DNA of 64,000 nt, from positions 1-64,000 of the forward strand of contig VDFB02344280.1 of NCBI GenBank assembly GCA_007258455.2, in the 5' to 3' direction. Positions 12,079-23,598 of the stretch are shown piece after piece (position 1 is the first letter of the stretch; each line of letters opens with the position of its first letter). The notes beneath the pieces were generated by a model, which saw nothing but the letters and a program-made list of their open reading frames with translations, was not told where the DNA came from and made no database searches. The position numbers and the translations under genes are program-made. This DNA is from Sequoia sempervirens. Its lineage: Eukaryota > Streptophyta > Pinopsida > Cupressales > Cupressaceae.

Positions 12079-13650
12079 CTTAATTAATTGGACTTAATTA
12101 AGCCTCTAATTGGCCCTATTTTGCATTTACAAGCCTAATTGATTGCAATTAACGAAAGGGGAATTATGATTTAATCAATGCAATTATTATTCTTAACACC
12201 CCGAAATGAATAGGTCCTGATAATTTAGGTCAGGACCTATTCACCCTTAGGCAAATGGGTCCCCTTTAAGATCACAAATTCAAATTTTAAACATGTTTTG
12301 GTGGCATCTTCAGGCCCTAAATTCAAGTTTTAAGTGTCGGCTTGTAATGTTTTATTTTCGGGAAATTAGAAAATTGTCTATAAAAGCAAGGTCTTTTTAT
12401 CAATTCAAATCCTAGATTTTCAAGAGAACTTTATGCAAGCTCCTAAAGCAAAGATTATTGTCAAAGGTGTTCAAGAGCAAATTTCTCAAGCATTTGTTGC
12501 AGCATTCAAGGTCTCAAGCATCATGTCAAAGTTATCAAAAGCATCATGCATGTTTTTGGAGCTAACATTGTGATGTAGGTTTCAAGCATTCAACTCAAAT
12601 TTCAAGCATCAAGATCACATCATTAATCAAGCCAATTCATGCAAGATCAAGACCTTGGAGAGATCTACTAAGTTTCAGTCCTTCAAGGGTTTCAAATCAA
12701 GCGTTTGGTGAGTTGCAACATAGCACTTGTTCATTCATCATTCCTTTCATGTTTCATTGTTTCAATTCAAGGTTTAATTACCAAAATAGGGTTTGACCAA
12801 GGCAAACCCCCATTCACCAAAAACAAACAATTTTTCCCTCTCATGTGTTTTGCAGATCTTAGGTTGAAGAAGGATTGAAGATCTATCAAAGGAGCAAAAT
12901 TGCAAAAGTTGTCAAAGTTGTCGTCAAACCACGAAAACTTAGATCCCGAATTTATTTCCGACTTTCCAACAGTGAGACCTAGGGGAAACAGAAACTTAGA
13001 TCCACCTCCAGAGGCCCCTGAAAAATTGAGCAAAAAAGTCCTACAAAGACCCATTCACCATAGGGCGAATGAATCCCATAGGACACTCAGCAACGACATT
13101 TTGGTGAAAGGTGCAAAAATACTTAACCTTCTCAGATCTGCCAGAAAGTTGTAGGTTCCGTTAGATTAAGGTTTGATCTAGTGATTTCAAATGTTACTTT
13201 GCATTTTTAGGTTTATTTACTATTTTTAGTCTCTCTCCCAAAAGTGTTGTTTCAGCAGATTTACCCCATCCTAGATCATAAGGAAAACAGCAAGATCTCC
13301 TTCAAGGACTCACCTAGGGGCTGAAAGTTAATCTTGGCTTAAGGGATCTTTGTCTCCTAATGAAATAAGGAAGATAGGTGCATTATACCCCATTTTGCCC
13401 TTTCTATTTATAGTAAATTATTGGTGAACCCTCATTTTAATGGAAGAACCTATTTTCCTTTATTTCACTTAAAGTCCAATAAGACCTTATAGTAAAACAA
13501 TTCACTTTGCAATATTTAGGCTATAGTTGCTTTCACGAACACACAAAGTTTACATGGTGCTCTACTCCCAATCGAACATAGGTACTTCAAACTTTTATTC
13601 ATAGTTCACAAACTTAGACTTGGAGAGTACTTAGCAAAAACTCGACACCT
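12079..13650 (+). other. LTR-like sequence flanking element A
   Basis: Contains a TATA-like CTATAAAAGCAAGG at about 12380 followed by R-like sequence without long frames, so it may be part of an older LTR that element A entered. I could not find its ends. Confidence 0.35.
12207..12243. repeat. perfect 14-bp inverted repeat
   Basis: TGAATAGGTCCTGA (12207-12220), a 9-nt spacer, then its exact reverse complement (12230-12243). Could form a small hairpin; no function assigned. Confidence 0.7.
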
Positions 13651-13729
13651 TAAAAAACACTTAAATATTTGAAAAAATATAAACTTTATGCAAAGTATAG
13701 CTACAAAATGAATCAAATGAGTTTGGTGG

Positions 13730-14110
13730 GGGGTTTTGGGGAAACAACCCTAGTTGGGTACAAGGGTTTGGGGGAAACACCCCTAGCTAGGTGCAAGGGT
13801 TTGGAGGAAACACCCACCAAAACTTCATCCTGCACACCATTTTCGTTCTCCCAAATGGTGTTTTATAGGGCATGAAATCGCATCCCAAACACGTCCAAAT
13901 CGCTCAAAAAAACGGCACGTCAAAAGTGGGTTTCAATGTGGCGAGTTGTTACAAGGTTTTTGGCGAGTTGTCGCAAGGTACTCGACGAGTTTTATCAAAA
14001 TAACCAGCAAGTTTTTGGACAGGCTGAGTTGGGAGTTAAAGTATGACTTGCTCGCACAAGCAAGAAACCTGCGAGTACTCGGTGACTCGGCGAGTACTTG
14101 CCAGGTTTGT
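13730..14110. repeat. short tandem phrases (GGTTTGGGGGAAACACCCC; GGCGAGT/ACTCG)
   Basis: 13730-13815 has about 2.5 copies of a ~36-bp unit with caagggtttgg and ggaaacaccc. 13935-14106 is dense in cgagt/actcg words, typical of the subterminal regions of plant DNA transposons. Probably eroded transposon ends. Confidence 0.4.
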
Positions 14111-14179
14111 AATCTATGCTTTTACTCCATTCAAAGGACCATAAATCATTAAATAAGTTATATAGGATATCAAAATTGG

Positions 14180-15250
14180 TAAAGTGTTCCACAGGGACAT
14201 GTCCCCAACCCTCAAATTGCCATCCCCATCCCCAATGGCATTTAAGGATGGTGAGATGGCAAGGGATAGTGAGATGACAAGGAACATCCCCAAAATTCTT
14301 CAAAACTTTGAAACGTTTCCAAAATGTGTTGCAAAAATAGGAAACGCTTAGGAGACCTTTCGTTGTCCTTGAGAATACCGAGGACATCTAAGATGTCCCA
14401 AAGACATCCCAAGGACGACTAGATGTCCCCAACAACAAGGCGAAATTTTATAATGTTTACAAAAGAAAATCACTCAACATTAAAAAAATATTGTTAAATA
14501 TATCATGACAACATTATAACAACAATACAACATGACAACATTATAATAGCAGCAATAAATATACCATGATAGCAATATAACAGCAATAAAATTTGAGTTG
14601 TTGATTATGGTACAAGTTCAAGTATAAGTATGAGGTTCTAATATGCCAATACAGCAAAAAAATTCTTGGGTGCAATACAATTATATAATATATATGTGCC
14701 AAAAAAATTAAAAATATACAAAATTGAAAACACATTTGATTTATCATATACTAATAATGACATTTGAATCTTTGATATTATGATACTTCATCATTGATCA
14801 ATGATGGTGATAAAGATAATGTTAATTGTCAATTGATAGTTCGATATTTCAATATTAGGTCATATATCATATATGCCAGGGACTCTAGAGTCAAGATTCA
14901 AATGAAAATTACTACAAATACAAATTTTGAAAATAATACAATCATAAAATTTGTATCTTGGTCTTCAATCTTCATTGAAAGCGTCTAGATCGAAGCCATC
15001 ACTTGGTTCAACATCATTTGAACCACAAGCAAATGGAGTGCCACTCCCACTAGATACATCATGAGTGAAAGCCTTGTTATCATCTACATTGACTCTAGCA
15101 AGCTCTACAATAGGTGCTTACAAGTTGATACACATAGGGGTTTTATCCCAATTCTTCATTGCCCCTTCTCTGTAATCAACTTCCTTATGTGATAGAAGAC
15201 GCAAGTTAGAATGGATTAAGACCAACTCTTCTACTTTTTTTGCAACCAAT
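14180..15250. other. GGGAC/GTCCC-rich cluster then AT-rich sequence
   Basis: 14195-14430 is dense in gggacat and gatgtcccc words and shares gatggtga-gatgacaagg with 26975-27005, consistent with hAT subterminal repeats. 14430-15250 is AT-rich with simple aacaacattata-type repeats and no coding potential. Confidence 0.4.
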
Positions 15251-15674
15251 TGGTTATATTCATAGTTGCCGCGAGACTGGTACTGGTACTAGTACGGGAG
15301 ACTGGTACGGGTACCGATACGGCATTTTTTTTGAAAATAGGAGACGGGGGTACTTGGAGACGCCAATTTTTTTTAATATAAAAATTAATAATATATAGAA
15401 AATCTGAAAATAGAATGACATTTCTGTAAATGGAATTTATAATGAAAATATAGTCAAACAAAATATATACTAATGTTTCTGTAAATGGAATTTATATGCA
15501 TCCAATCAAATAATTTTTTACTATACCAGATTAATATCAACTTATGTCTTTATATATAACATATTAAAGGCAGTGTGCTAGTCCTACTGTATTTAATTGC
15601 ATGATTACTACCCAGTTTTTAGATTGTTTTATAATTTATTAAATTATTTAGGCTTTTAGCTGTAGCTGCGTAGC

Positions 15675-15775
15675 ATCACCAATAATCTCCACAAGGGCAT
15701 TGCCCCTGTTTAAAATCGTGGCTGTATGCCACGATTTTAAACAGGGGCAATGCCCTTGTGGAGACTATTGGTGAT
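15675..15775. repeat. hairpin 1 of a tandem pair
   Basis: 101-bp inverted repeat with ~48-bp arms, one mismatch noted (aatctcc versus ggagact) and a 5-nt loop (tgtat). The arm core ccacaagggcattgcccctg is shared with hairpin 2. Confidence 0.85.
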
Positions 15776-15782
15776 CGACATT

Positions 15783-15878
15783 ACCAGTAGTCTCCACAAG
15801 GGCATTGCCCCTGTTAAAATTGTGGAATACAAATTCCACGATTTTAACAGGGGCAATGCCCTTGTGGAGACTACTGGT
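15783..15878. repeat. hairpin 2 of a tandem pair
   Basis: 96-bp inverted repeat with ~46-bp arms, one mismatch (aaaattgtgg versus ccacgatttt) and a 4-nt loop (acaa). It is a diverged copy of hairpin 1, 7 bp away. Confidence 0.85.
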
Positions 15879-16439
15879 GATGTCTAGTGATCGACGTAAT
15901 ATTAAATAAAAAAAAACGGAAAACCTAAAGATACCCGACTCTTAGACGCATGACTATTTTGATTCTTTGAATTTTCAATGCTTCTCGTCGCCCTCTTCCT
16001 CAGTCGCTTGCTAAAGTGTCGTCGCCAGTGCCGTCTTTTGTATAAGTATTCACTATTTTTAAAAAATATTAACTTTTTGTGCCTTAGACGCGTGATTTCT
16101 GACGGGAGACGCGGGAGACCTTGCGAGAGACGCCATTTTTAGGTTTTGGAGACGTGGGAGACGGCGGGAAACGTCTTGATAGTCTCCATACACGAAATGG
16201 GGTCTTCGGGTGCGGGTGCGGTGTCGGAGACGCGTCTCAGAGGGGGGGAGACGCGTCTCCCGGCAACTATGGTTATATTTCATTGAGTGGATAAAGGAAT
16301 ATGTACTCCAATTCTATTCAACCAAAAAAAAACTTGCAACTTGTTGAAATTGGAGAGAAAGTCAATACAAAATACAAAAGAATGGTAAGTAGGAAGAATG
16401 TTAAAAATAAAAAATGCTTACTTATAATAGAATTTTGAT

Positions 16440-18060
16440 TGCAAGGGGTTGGAGGAACAAATAATCTTGCCCATGAAGTACCACTATGTACAAGCATCTT
16501 CCTTGTATTGGTCCCAACAAACACAAATACTATGAACTTGTCAAACTCTTTCTTAAAATTCCCCTATCACTTTTGGATCTGAGAAGATTCTTCAAAATGC
16601 CAACTTGTACCCATTTTCACTATCTCTATATGGTGTAGTTCTCCCTAGCAAAGAAAGTATCTCTATGCTGTAATATTTGGGGGATAATGCCTATGCAAGG
16701 AAATGCAAGGGTGTGTTCATCGTGTTCCAATCATGATGAATGATTTTTTCCACACTTGAAAAAATGTTTCTTTGGGGTCATTCTCCTTCTATGTTATTAT
16801 GACCTTTATTTTTCTCTCATGGAATCAATGCCATTATAGATTCCCCCCGAACATGACTAATTTGTATCAAAAAACCTGATCATACTTATGATAAGCTTAG
16901 TGAAACTCAAAACATAGTCCACATGAGCCCACCAATCATCATCCAAGATCAATGACTTGACCTTTTAATCCCTCTCTAAATTTGATTGCTTCCAAATTCT
17001 CCATTGGTGGCTAACGACCATCGCACCTAATGCCTCTCACACCTTCACAAGTCATCTCAAAATGATTTTGTGTGATGCGAATCAAGTCTCAACAACCTAA
17101 TGTTGTGTAAAAAATAAGTTAATAATACATTAAAATGTAAGTAAATATGGCATAAATTAGCTTTACCTTCAACAACTACAAATTCAAGAAAGTCTTGAAG
17201 AATGCCTTGTGACATATGATGGTTTGTCACAAACGTTTGGATCTCCTAGCCCTCAATGTATAGATTTTTGACCCACTCTAAGTGCCAATCGATTGCATCA
17301 CCAAGCTAAGGGACTGTACAATACATGGTATCCAAAAAATGTGCCTATACCTTTCCTCAACCAAAATAATTGTTGCCCTACAATTTTTTAAACTGCCTAT
17401 AATGACTTGGACAACATTATCAGGACCCACCATCTCTATGGACTAAATGAGGATTTTGGAATTGAATTATGCATCCTTGACTTGCCCCGCATAATCAACT
17501 GCCTTCAAAAACATTGTCCCTTTGGAGGATATTGCAATAGTATTTATTATAAGTTGGTTTTTGCAATCTTGCCATCCATCAAAAACAATGAACACTCTTG
17601 TTTCAATCCATGAAACCCTAATGGTGCACACCTTTTCATACCTAGGACCTACATAACCAAAGGGTGAGTTAAAGATTACAGCCACTGTTTCTCACCAATA
17701 TGATGATCTCACCAAGTTGAAAGGAGAATCATTGACATAAATGCAACATACAATTTTTTCCTCAACACTGTCTCTTGCTTGATTCTGAAATGCCTTAACC
17801 AATGGGCCTCTTTTGTGGGAAGGAGCAAGATTTTCTTCTTGGATAGTGGGCATATCCAAGAAAGGATGTTGGGAAATCATTATTGAAGGAGAATATGTAG
17901 GTGGATGCTCTTTCTATTCTTTTCACGGTCCCATGGAATTTCATGATAGGGGGACGGGTTTTGGGGATGGGGGAGCGACAGCAAGAGGACGAGTGGCAAG
18001 GGGAGGGGAGTGGGAAAAGGGGCAACGCAAATACAAATACACTTGCCAAAATAGTAATTA
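16440..18060 (-). pseudogene. hAT transposase relic 2 (DUF659-type core, truncated)
   Basis: Broken minus-strand frames carry hAT landmarks in order: IVCCIYVNDSPFNLVRSSYW (about 17750-17690), SPFGYVGPRYEKVCTIRVSW, FIVFDGWQDCKNQLIINTIA, then SKGTMFLKAVDYAGQVKDA (to 17467) and TFVTNHHMSQGIL further down (~17220). These match the DUF659 region of plant hAT transposases. Many stops and shifts. It fades before the ERNWS dimerisation motif, so it looks truncated at about 16.44 kb. The 17.94-18.03 kb end is G-rich low complexity. It lies in tandem with relic 1 on the same strand. Confidence 0.7.
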
Positions 18061-19488
18061 AAAAAATGTGTAAGGAATAAGTATAAGAATTATAAATGAA
18101 ACTTTGGCAAACTAGTAAAACTACTAAACAATAAACTTCAAAGTTGTAAACACATTGCAATGATTGCATTAAACATTTGAATTTTGAAGTGAACATTAAC
18201 AATGAAAATGTTGAATTCAAAATTTATATTATATTCAAAATTCCATAATGATGATTACAATGACAAATGTTCAAAATAACAAAATGGAGTGAATTGAGGC
18301 CTCTAATCATCCCCAAACTCCTCATCACTAGAATTGTTGGACTCCACATGCTCAAGCTCCTCCAAACCAATACCAACCAGCCCTCACTACGTAGCATCAT
18401 CAACCTGTGTTGGCTCCTCTAACTCTACATCCCATTGTGATGTTGGACTCTCCTTGTATGTGTCTTGCAATCAATGAGACACAAGACACTATGTACAGCC
18501 ACAAGCTTCTCTACCCTCCTAGAAATAAGCCTATTCCTCTTAATGGAGTGGATGGAGCTACAAGTAGACCAGTTCCTCTCAATAGCAGAAGAACTAAAAA
18601 CCTGAGATAGCAAACAAATGGCTAGAGAGGTAGTCAAAGAAGTCGTCCCATAGATAGTCCACCACAAAATTGAGTCCTCCTATTCAATAGTTTCCCTATC
18701 CATCTTGGCCTTTTCAAAATAACCCCTAAGAGTGGCAAATTTTGTCCACTCAGTACAAATGATGCTATCCTTTATTGAATAATACATCTTTTGGATGGCC
18801 TTCATGAACCCTACCTCCACCTCAGCATCTTGTATAGGTGTGATTCTACCAGGCCTTTGCACATACACTTCAAGTTCAATGCATAGGCAACCATGTGCAA
18901 GGGAGTGTTGGTCTTCTCCCATCTCTGATGAATGATTGGCTGAATATGTTTGTTGTAGAATTGAAATGTGGGGTCCTTTTGTTTCACAGTAGCCTTCATT
19001 TGGTCAAGTATAGAATCAATGCACTCATACACCTCTCCAAGGGTAGGTGCATTGGCATCCCCCTATCTAATCACTTTGAAGACTAGAGTAATGATGGAGA
19101 CAATATATTTTGGATCACCCTAAAAAAGCATCGCTTTTCACCACATCCTTCACCCTCTTCCCCTACTCTATCTTGGACTAAGCCATTGATTCCATTTTGT
19201 TGTCATAACCATTAGTTGCAATGCCTCTTGCAACTCAAGTAGTTTATCCAAGAGAATGAAATATGATGCACATCTAGTCTCTACAAGTTTCAAGAATTCC
19301 TTCTTAGAGAAGGTCTTAAAGAGTGCTTGTAAAGTGTGGTAGACAGATAAACATCTACACATCTCTAGCATCATTGACAATAGTTTTGATCCAATCAATT
19401 TTTCCCATGTCCTTGAGTGCATTATTCATGTCATGCACACAACAAGGAGTCCACCAAATATGTTTATAAGCTGCCTCAATTAACTTCC

Positions 19489-22400
19489 TATTGTGACCTT
19501 TTCACACATTGCCCCATTGCAAATGGGGACCCTTTGTTTTTGCTTTTGATTTTTTTCCTTGGCGTTGTAACTGATATTTACCATGTTTCTTTGCAATGAG
19601 GAGTAAATTTTTGAAGGGTCACCCGAGCCAAGTTGAATTTTCAAGCCTGAAACTGTGCATGAACATCATAGAAATGCTTAGAAGACCCGGTAGACGAGGA
19701 TCGCCTGTGCTTTCACTCAATTCTGACACTTCCTATTTTTTAGGGATTCTGCTTTTTTGCTTTTTTCGTTTTTGGCATTTCTAGACCAATCTGGAATTTA
19801 CTATTTTTAGAAAGTTGCTTTTTGCTTTTTTCTATTTTTAGTAAGTTTCTATTTTTAGAAAGTGCTAGGTCCCACAGGCAGTGGAGTCGAAAGTTTCCGC
19901 TTTTAGAATTAAAAATCAGGCAAAAAATCATGAAAAATCAGAAAAAATCAACAAAAAATCAAGTAAAAAGCGAGAAAATCATGGTGAAATTCAAGGCTAG
20001 AGAGGTGCGCCCATGATGAAATCCAGTTGAATCTTTGAAAAATCCATTCATCAAAGAGAAATCCAGTTAAATCTTGGAAAAATCCAGTTAAAATTCGTCC
20101 ATTTGAGAAGTCTTGCTAAAATTCGCCTAGTACAAGGAAATCCAGTTGGATAATTCGAAATTCCAGTTGGATAAATGATGAAAATTGGCTAATGCAAGTA
20201 AAATTTGAATTTGGACTTCAAGGATTCCAAGATGAAGTTAAAATCCAGTCGAAAAGAGGGAAAAATCCAGTTGAAAAGTGGATTAGTCCACTTAGAATCG
20301 AATTTTCTAAAAGGAAAAAGGAAATAAAATAACTTAAAGTTTTTATTTTAAAATAAAAACTTAGCAAGTAAGCAAAAGAGGACGCCTTGAAAAAATCAAA
20401 AGGAGGATAAGATTGTTTTTTGTGTTTTAAAGCAAAGCACCCAATCAAAGAAGAGATCGACCCTGGCTAATAAGGAAACTTTTTATTATAAAAGAAGTGC
20501 TTGTGAGTTTTATTTTTCATTATTCACAGGTTAAGTTTTTTACAGGCAAACTTTTTACAGCCAAAGGCGTCCTTCTTATTCTCTTCTTGAGCTGCAAGTT
20601 GCATTAATTCTAGAGCAAGGTTGGACTTTTTTCTTCTATTTTCAGATTTCTCAATCAACTACAGAGTCATAACTGGCGAATTTAAAGAAGGAAAAAGAAT
20701 TTTTGTCTTGATTTGCACAAAAACTTCAGTTTTCAGCTCTAAAATTCCAATAAATTGTTTAAAAAATTCTTTGAATGTTCTTAAAAAAAATGATAAAGGC
20801 TGGTAGAATTTCATTTTATTAAAATTTATTCTCCAACCAGCCCAAGCAGTCGAGTTCTAGAATTTTTTAATTAATTTATTTAAATACTCTCCAGCCATAA
20901 AATCGCCTTATTTACAATTTGTGAATATTTTTTCTAACTTCAAGCTTTGTACAGGCGAGATGTCTGCCTCGAAGAACGTAGGAGGAGTTAGAAAGAATCA
21001 ACACTTGAAGAGGAAATGGCAAGTTGAAAGGAAAGTCCACCCAAACTAAGGAAGGAATGGCATGAGGTTCATGAAGTCCGCCTAGCCAAAAGGAGAAAAA
21101 ATTCAGAAAATTGACTAAGTGTTGGAAGGAAAACAAGAGGAATAAAAAGGAAAAGTGAAGAGGAAGTGAATAAAATCCTTGTCCAAGGATGGAATTTGTC
21201 CTACATAGCACAAGCCGGATTCAGAATTGAAGGCACTTATCCACAGGGAAAGTTCACTCGAGCATCGTGATGGCCAAAATCTTGGCTAAATGTTGAATAA
21301 TCTGCATGAAGGTGTTACAAAATGAACTTGAATAGCCAAAATTTGGCTAAGTATGGGAAATACTTCACAGAGAAAATTCCAATTTCCTCCATTGTGGCAA
21401 AAGTGTGCAAAGGCATTCTTCTTCAAATTCAAGGCACTTGAAAGAATATTCAGACATCTTGGGGGGATTTCATCTACAATCCCAGACCTATTGAAGCAAC
21501 TAGGGCAACTTCTTCAAGGATTTCATCCCTTGAAGAATTAAAGACAAACTCTCAATCATAATTAGATGGTGATAGGAAGAGTGTTTCAAAAAAAAAAATT
21601 CCGCACTTAGATAATTTCTTGACACAAATTGGATAATTCAAAGAGCAAATCCAAAGGAATAACACCAATCCAACTCAAGGCGCTTGTGGGAATTTCGAAG
21701 CAATCAAGAAAGAAAACCTTAATAACTTCAAGTCTAAACATGTGCTCCAAGGCAAGACTTCCAATACAGGTGAGAAGAAAAAATCAAAGTCTCAAAAGGA
21801 ATCTAGGATCGAAGCTACGAAGAAACAAGCACAAAGGACAGAGTCATCGGCAAGGAAAATATTCTAAGGCAAGAATAGGGAAAAACGAACAAAGTGACCA
21901 AGGTCGACATCCAACTTGCTGAAGTGGCCCCTCGACCAATCAAATCGTTCCAAGTCAGCATGTCCAAATTCAGCAACTTTTTGTTTTATTGTGGGTTCAT
22001 ATTTAGCAAAAGGACAGGTGTCCTCGAGTGTAATTTTCTCATTGGTCGAGGAGTTAGTTATGGCAAGCCCTAATTAGGGTTTTATTTTAATCTCGGTCAT
22101 TGATTCTAAATCAATCTTGGCCATTGAATTGTAATTGAGGAGCCCATAAATTGAACTCACTCCTCATTTGTAAAGCAGGAGAGCATGTTGCAAAACATGT
22201 TGAGATAAGTAAATTGTTGCATATGACTGCCAAAGTAATAAGTAATACATTGTTCTAATTGATGGTGACTACTTCTTTATTTTGGAGTTTGCATGGTTCT
22301 TACCCTCATCATAGTTTAGATTTTATTTCATGTATGTTAGAAGAATGCAAGATCTGATAAGTATTGATTTATGGTGAAACTTTTTGCTCATACTTTCTTT

Positions 22401-22933
22401 GAATGGATGATTTTCATTCAATGCGTAAAGTTAGCCTGAGCTTTATTGTGGATGCTTAACTTCTGTCTGGATAAATATTGTTCAATTTGATGGTAGTTAT
22501 TCATGATGTGAAAATCATAAGCACATTCCCTTGAAGATTGCACCCCCTTTGTGTAGTTGTCGTTAAGCGTGGCAAAGCAAAGCGTGGTTATTGGTTCCAC
22601 CAAGTCAATACCGTCTCTTGAATTCTTAGAAAGTAAATTAGAAATTCTAAACCCTTATCCCCTTTTTTCAGTTTATTTGATCCAAGACCCAAACAGTAGA
22701 GCCTCATTGTCTGGACCTTCATTGTGAATTGAACAAGCCTATCATAAGTCCCTTTGTGATACCAGCATATCACATCATCCATTGAGCTTGTCCATCCCCA
22801 ACTTACGAAACATTGGAATTACCGTATGACCTTTCTAGCAATCTTAGCATACGCGGTGGTTTTTCAAGGGAGGATAAGGTGTCTTTGGGCATTTTATTAT
22901 GATGTTTGGTGTGTCACAAAACACGCATCAACA
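19489..22933 (+). mobile_element. element B: 3.45-kb solo-LTR-like relative of element A
   Basis: Starts TATTGTGACC (ancestral TG mutated to TA) and ends GCATCAACA. Target duplication cttcc at 19484-19488 and 22934-22938, perfect. It interrupts a hAT transposase frame between VCKVVGK and YKHIWWTPC, which confirms the boundaries independently. Its first ~430 bp and last ~190 bp match element A, but it lacks A's long ORF and has a different internal minisatellite. The frame at 21629-21922 is Lys/Arg/Ser-rich and not convincing as a gene. Confidence 0.75.
20020..20285. repeat. AAATCCAGTTG minisatellite in element B
   Basis: About nine irregularly spaced copies of aaatccagttgaa or a close variant in 265 bp. 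It occupies the position of the CGGACTT array in element A. Confidence 0.6.
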
Positions 22934-23101
22934 CTTCCCTACAACTTTGCACACATTGGTTGCATCTATCACTACTTTGACCACATTTTGTGGCCCAACC
23001 TCCTCTATAGCATCTTTGAGGGTGTGAAACTGAAAATCAGCATCCTTGCAATGCCCTAAACAATCAACAACCCTAAGAAAATAAGAGCCCTCTATACATG
23101 T

Positions 23102-23424
23102 TATGCCCCTAACCCTATAATGTGTATTGTGCTATGAGTAGTCGGCATGTAGCTACCTTAACTCTTAAATAAGCTACCTAATCATTATTATAATCATATG
23201 TATGTATTTAGGTCATCTTAGGAGTTATAATTAAGTATCTAAGTCAGCCTAGGTGGTATTAAGTATGGTATATATAGGAGGTATAGGTAAGTTATTTTCA
23301 TCATGTTGAGTATTGTGTTCTTATTGAAGACTATTAGAGGTATCCCCTCGAAGTGGCATATTATTATCAAGTATTTGCAGCATATTTCATATTATATTAT
23401 TATTGTGTAAGTTGTTTCATTACA
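23102..23424. mobile_element. 323-bp insertion with 8-bp direct repeats
   Basis: Flanked by atacatgt at 23094-23101 and 23425-23432. It interrupts the hAT transposase between DGWTSIRHCPLINIMVTC and FLRVVDCLG. No clear terminal inverted repeats, so class unknown (small DNA element or SINE-like). Confidence 0.6.
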
Positions 23425-23598
23425 ATACATGTAACCATGATATTGATGAGTGGACAATGCCTAATGCTTGTCCACCCATCCATGACTATGCTACATCCAC
23501 TTGTGACACAAGATTCCTTCATTTTCTCCATTAAAATATTAATCTTGGAATAGTTCTTATCCAAGATTGCGGTCCCTAATTTTGTCTCCCTTGGTGGC

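Larger units (their letters stand above)
15261..16271. mobile_element. non-autonomous hAT-type element, 1.01 kb
   Basis: Terminal inverted repeats CATAGTTGCCGCGAGAC (left) and the complement of CATAGTTGCCGGGAGAC (right), 16 of 17 matching. Perfect 8-bp target duplication gttatatt at 15253-15260 and 16272-16279, as hAT transposases make. The subterminal regions are G-rich with repeated gagacg and ggtac words. No transposase inside; two tandem hairpins occupy the centre. A hAT transposase relic lies immediately to the right. Confidence 0.8.
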
